From positions 100,697 through 164,696 of the forward strand of contig NZ_JAYKBP010000004.1 of the NCBI RefSeq assembly GCF_035282405.1: a stretch of 64,000 bases of DNA, written 5' to 3'. The notes under the pieces were generated by a model. It was not told where the DNA came from, did not search any database, and was given only the letters and a program-made list of their open reading frames with translations. The translations under genes and the position numbers were made by a program. Each line of letters begins with the position of its first letter. Position 1 is the first letter of the stretch. Source of the stretch: Parvimonas sp035282405 (lineage in GTDB: Bacteria > Bacillota > Clostridia > Tissierellales > Peptoniphilaceae). Of the stretch, positions 61,563 through 64,000 are shown piece after piece.

Positions 61563-62036
61563 ATGAGAATAGGAATTGGTTTTGATGTTCATGAATTAGT
61601 AGTTGGTAGAGATTTAATAATTGGTGGAGTTAAAATAGATCATGAAAAAGGTCTTTTAGGGCATAGTGATGCAGATGTTTTAGTTCATGCTATAAATGAT
61701 GCAATTATTGGAGCTTTATGTTTAGGAGATATTGGAAAGTTATTCCCTGATAATGATCCAAAATATAAAGATATTAGTTCTTTGATTATGACTAAAGAAG
61801 TTGTCAGGCTTATGAAAGAAAAAGGATATAAAATTGGAAATGTAGATAGTGTAATATCTGCACAAAGGCCTAAATTATCGGGTTATATTATTGAAATGAG
61901 AAAAAATATTGCAAATGTTTTAGAAACTGATATAGAAAATATAAGTATAAAAGCCACTACAACAGAACATTTAGGTTTTGAAGGAAGAGAAGAAGGTATT
62001 TCTTCTCAAGCGGTAGTATTACTTGAGAAAATATAA
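61563..62036 (+). CDS. ispF: 2-C-methyl-D-erythritol 2,4-cyclodiphosphate synthase
   Basis: 157 residues. GFDVHELVVGRDLIIGGV with the zinc-binding Asp and His, GLLGHSDADVL, DIGKLFPDNDP and KATTTEHLGFEGREEGI. Fifth MEP step, trimeric. Ends inside the metK SD. Confidence 0.97.
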   Translation: MRIGIGFDVHELVVGRDLIIGGVKIDHEKGLLGHSDADVLVHAINDAIIGALCLGDIGKLFPDNDPKYKDISSLIMTKEVVRLMKEKGYKIGNVDSVISAQRPKLSGYIIEMRKNIANVLETDIENISIKATTTEHLGFEGREEGISSQAVVLLEKI

Positions 62037-62046
62037 GGAGGGAAAG

Positions 62047-63225
62047 ATGAAGAAAGTTTTATTTACATCTGAATCTGTAACTGAAGGTCATCCAGACAAA
62101 ATATGCGATCAGGTTTCTGATGCAATTTTAGATGAAATTTTAAAAGTTGATCCTGTTGCGAGAGTAGCTTGTGAAACTTTAACAACAACAGGAATTGTAA
62201 TGGTTGTTGGTGAAATTACAACTTTTCAATATGTTGATATACAGAGTATAGTTAGAAATGTTTTAAAAGAAATTGGATATACTAGAGCTAAGTTTGGTTT
62301 TGACGCTTCAACTTGTTCAGTTATAACAAGTATAAATGAGCAGTCAAGAGATATAGCATTGGGTGTTGATAGTGCATTAGAATATAAAAATGGTAATGAA
62401 GATAAGTATAATTCTGTTGGAGCAGGAGATCAAGGTATGATGTTTGGTTATGCTTGTACAGAAACAGATGAATTTATGCCGTTGCCAATTACTCTAGCTC
62501 ATAAATTATCAAAAAGACTATCTTATGTAAGAAAAAATGATATATTAGGATATTTACGACCTGATGGTAAAAGTCAGGTTACTGTTGAGTATATAGATGG
62601 AGTTCCGTCAAGAATAGAGGCAATAGTTGTTTCTACTCAACACAGTCCTTCAGTTAAATTAGAACAAATTCAAAAAGATATAAAAGAATTTGTTATTGAC
62701 GAGGTTATTCCTAGTTATTTAATTGATGAAAACACTAAAATTTATGTGAATCCTACAGGTAGATTTGAAATTGGGGGACCTATGGGAGATTCAGGGTTGA
62801 CTGGAAGAAAACTAATAGTTGACACTTATGGTGGTTTTGGAAGACATGGTGGGGGAGCTTTCTCTGGTAAAGACCCAACTAAAGTAGATAGATCTGGAGC
62901 ATATATGGCAAGATACATTGCAAAAAATATTGTTGCTAGTGGAATTTGTGAAAAACTAGAAATAGGAATTTCTTATGCTATTGGTGTAGCAAAGCCCCTT
63001 TCTATTTATGTAGATACTTTTGGTACAGGAAAAATTTCAGATGATAAAATTATTGAAATAATTAATAAAGTATTTGATTTAAGACCTGCTGCGATTATTG
63101 ATATTCTAGATTTAAGAAGACCAATTTATCGTCAAATTGCCGCTTATGGTCATTTTGGAAGAGATGATTTAGATTTGCCTTGGGAAAAATTGAACAGAGT
63201 TGAAGATATTAAAAAATTAATATAA
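62047..63225 (+). CDS. metK: S-adenosylmethionine synthetase
   Basis: 392 residues. TSESVTEGHPDKICDQ, GAGDQGMMFGYA, GPMGDSGLTGRKLIVDTYGG and GGGAFSGKDPTKVDRSGAYMARY are the family signatures. Makes SAM from Met and ATP, feeding the methyltransferases and radical SAM enzyme here. ATG 62047 is 5 nt after AAGGAGGG; ATG 62023 is inside ispF. With only 10 nt upstream there is no SAM riboswitch. Confidence 0.97.
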   Translation: MKKVLFTSESVTEGHPDKICDQVSDAILDEILKVDPVARVACETLTTTGIVMVVGEITTFQYVDIQSIVRNVLKEIGYTRAKFGFDASTCSVITSINEQSRDIALGVDSALEYKNGNEDKYNSVGAGDQGMMFGYACTETDEFMPLPITLAHKLSKRLSYVRKNDILGYLRPDGKSQVTVEYIDGVPSRIEAIVVSTQHSPSVKLEQIQKDIKEFVIDEVIPSYLIDENTKIYVNPTGRFEIGGPMGDSGLTGRKLIVDTYGGFGRHGGGAFSGKDPTKVDRSGAYMARYIAKNIVASGICEKLEIGISYAIGVAKPLSIYVDTFGTGKISDDKIIEIINKVFDLRPAAIIDILDLRRPIYRQIAAYGHFGRDDLDLPWEKLNRVEDIKKLI

Positions 63226-63253
63226 ATTAAGTAAATATATAGGAGATGTTATT

Positions 63254-64000
63254 ATGGGAAGATGTTATGATTTTAATGAATATGTAGACAGAAAAAATTC
63301 ACATGCTGAAAAATGGAATAATATGATTTCTGCAGGTGCACCAAAGAATGATCATTCAATTTTATCTATGTCTATAGCCGATATGGAATTTAAATGTTGT
63401 GATGAAATTTTAGAAGCTTTAAAAGAACCAATATCAAACGGAGTAATAGGATATGACTGTCCTTGTGAAAAGTTTTTTTCATCATTTATCAAATGGCAAA
63501 AAGAAAAAAATAATTGGGATATAAAGAAGGAATGGATTGTTCCAGTTCCAGGAGTAGTACCTGGAATAGCAAATACTATCTTGCACAATACAAAAGTGGG
63601 AGATGCTGTTATTATAAATACACCGGTTTATCCACCTTTCTTTAATGCCATAACTCTAAATGATAGAGTCGTTGTTGAAAATCCATTGATTGAATTAGAA
63701 GATAAGTATGTTATTGATTTTGACGATTTTGAAAAGAAAATTATTGATAATAATGTAAAATTAAGTGTATTATGTAATCCACATAATCCAGTCGGAAGAG
63801 TTTGGACAAAAGAAGAATTAGAAAAATATGGAAAAATTTGTAGAAAACACAATGTACTAATGATTTCAGATGAGATTCATGGAGATTTAATTCTTAAGGA
63901 TTACAAACATTTACCAATTGCATCTCTTAATGACGACTTTTTATATAATACAGTTACTTTAACTGCACCTAGTAAAACTTTTAATATTGCAGGTCTTGCT
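63254..64000 (+). CDS. PatB/MalY-type PLP-dependent C-S lyase or aminotransferase (3' end off window)
   Basis: The first 249 residues of a fold-type I PLP enzyme. SMSIADMEFKCCDEILEAL, GYDCPCEKFFSSFIKWQKE, CNPHNPVGRVWTKEEL, ISDEIHGDLIL and the lysine motif APSKTFNIAGLA (K241) match PatB/MalY cystathionine beta-lyases. Likely releases sulfide or thiols from cysteine conjugates. AGGAGAT lies 8 nt before the ATG; 28 nt after metK. Confidence 0.9.
   Translation, partial: MGRCYDFNEYVDRKNSHAEKWNNMISAGAPKNDHSILSMSIADMEFKCCDEILEALKEPISNGVIGYDCPCEKFFSSFIKWQKEKNNWDIKKEWIVPVPGVVPGIANTILHNTKVGDAVIINTPVYPPFFNAITLNDRVVVENPLIELEDKYVIDFDDFEKKIIDNNVKLSVLCNPHNPVGRVWTKEELEKYGKICRKHNVLMISDEIHGDLILKDYKHLPIASLNDDFLYNTVTLTAPSKTFNIAGLA

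Noticed and set aside
62037..62046. SAM riboswitch before metK
   Set aside because: Only 10 nt separate ispF from metK and no leader structure is possible.

Overview
This is a strongly AT-rich (well under about 35% G+C by eye), gene-dense bacterial chromosome segment in which almost every gene lies on the + strand. Markers point to a low-GC Gram-positive anaerobe of the Clostridia/Tissierellia sphere: a PolC-type DNA polymerase III, SecE/NusG/L11/L1 and S2/EF-Ts blocks, an IspH protein fused to four S1 domains, the CdaA/CdaR c-di-AMP module, MEP-pathway isoprenoid genes, and a SCIFF ranthipeptide with its radical SAM maturase. A Parvimonas/Peptoniphilaceae-like organism is my guess; I cannot prove the genus. 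Promoters are easy to read (TTGACA/TTGAAA, 17 nt, TATAAT, often with a TGn extension), and UUG start codons are frequent.

Layout. 1-3.4 kb: a divergent UvrD-like helicase (cut by the window edge), two RNA methyltransferases and uridine phosphorylase. 3.4-5.7 kb: rpmG-secE-nusG-rplK-rplA, with two L1-binding-like mRNA structures; the usual rplJ-rplL continuation is absent. 5.7-12.3 kb: a heterodimeric ABC transporter pair bracketed by two 69-bp direct repeats, then a complete ECF-type importer (T, fused A-A, S); together they look like one uptake system, possibly for a metal complex. 12.3-22.6 kb: glmU-prs-pth-mfd, a PrsA-like lipoprotein, HU, rpsB-tsf. 22.8-25.3 kb: a MATE pump on the - strand and a beheaded PotA-type ATPase. 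25.4-28.5 kb: a basic amino acid decarboxylase followed by a tandemly duplicated, cysteine-depleted SCIFF precursor gene and its maturase. 28.6-35.4 kb: cdaA-cdaR, pcrA-ligA, rpmB. 35.6-43.7 kb: a flavoprotein gene without a standard start codon, cmk, a 1-acylglycerol-phosphate acyltransferase, ispH-rpsA, a second MATE pump, Asp23-family gene and fakA. 43.7-49 kb: recG and a second, divergent ABC exporter pair. 49.2-58.8 kb: pyrH-frr-uppS-cdsA-rseP-ispG-polC, rpsT. 58.9-64 kb: a glycosyltransferase, a rhodanese lipoprotein, ispD-ispF-metK and the beginning of a PatB/MalY-type lyase.

Most of the window is housekeeping, laid out in conserved Firmicutes neighbourhoods: translation (ribosomal proteins, EF-Ts, RRF, tRNA hydrolase), cell-envelope precursors (GlmU, UppS, CdsA, IspD/F/G/H), DNA repair (Mfd, PcrA, LigA, RecG) and replication (PolC). 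The parts most worth a second look are: the SCIFF precursor, which is doubled and has lost exactly the residues reported to form the thioether while its maturase looks intact; PolC, whose PHP domain has lost several metal-ligand positions at once; the repeat-bracketed ABC cassette inserted after rplA; the duplicated promoter-hairpin module upstream of glmU; and the flavoprotein gene with an apparent ATG-to-ATA start codon. No tRNA, rRNA, CRISPR array, phage gene or transposase was recognised.
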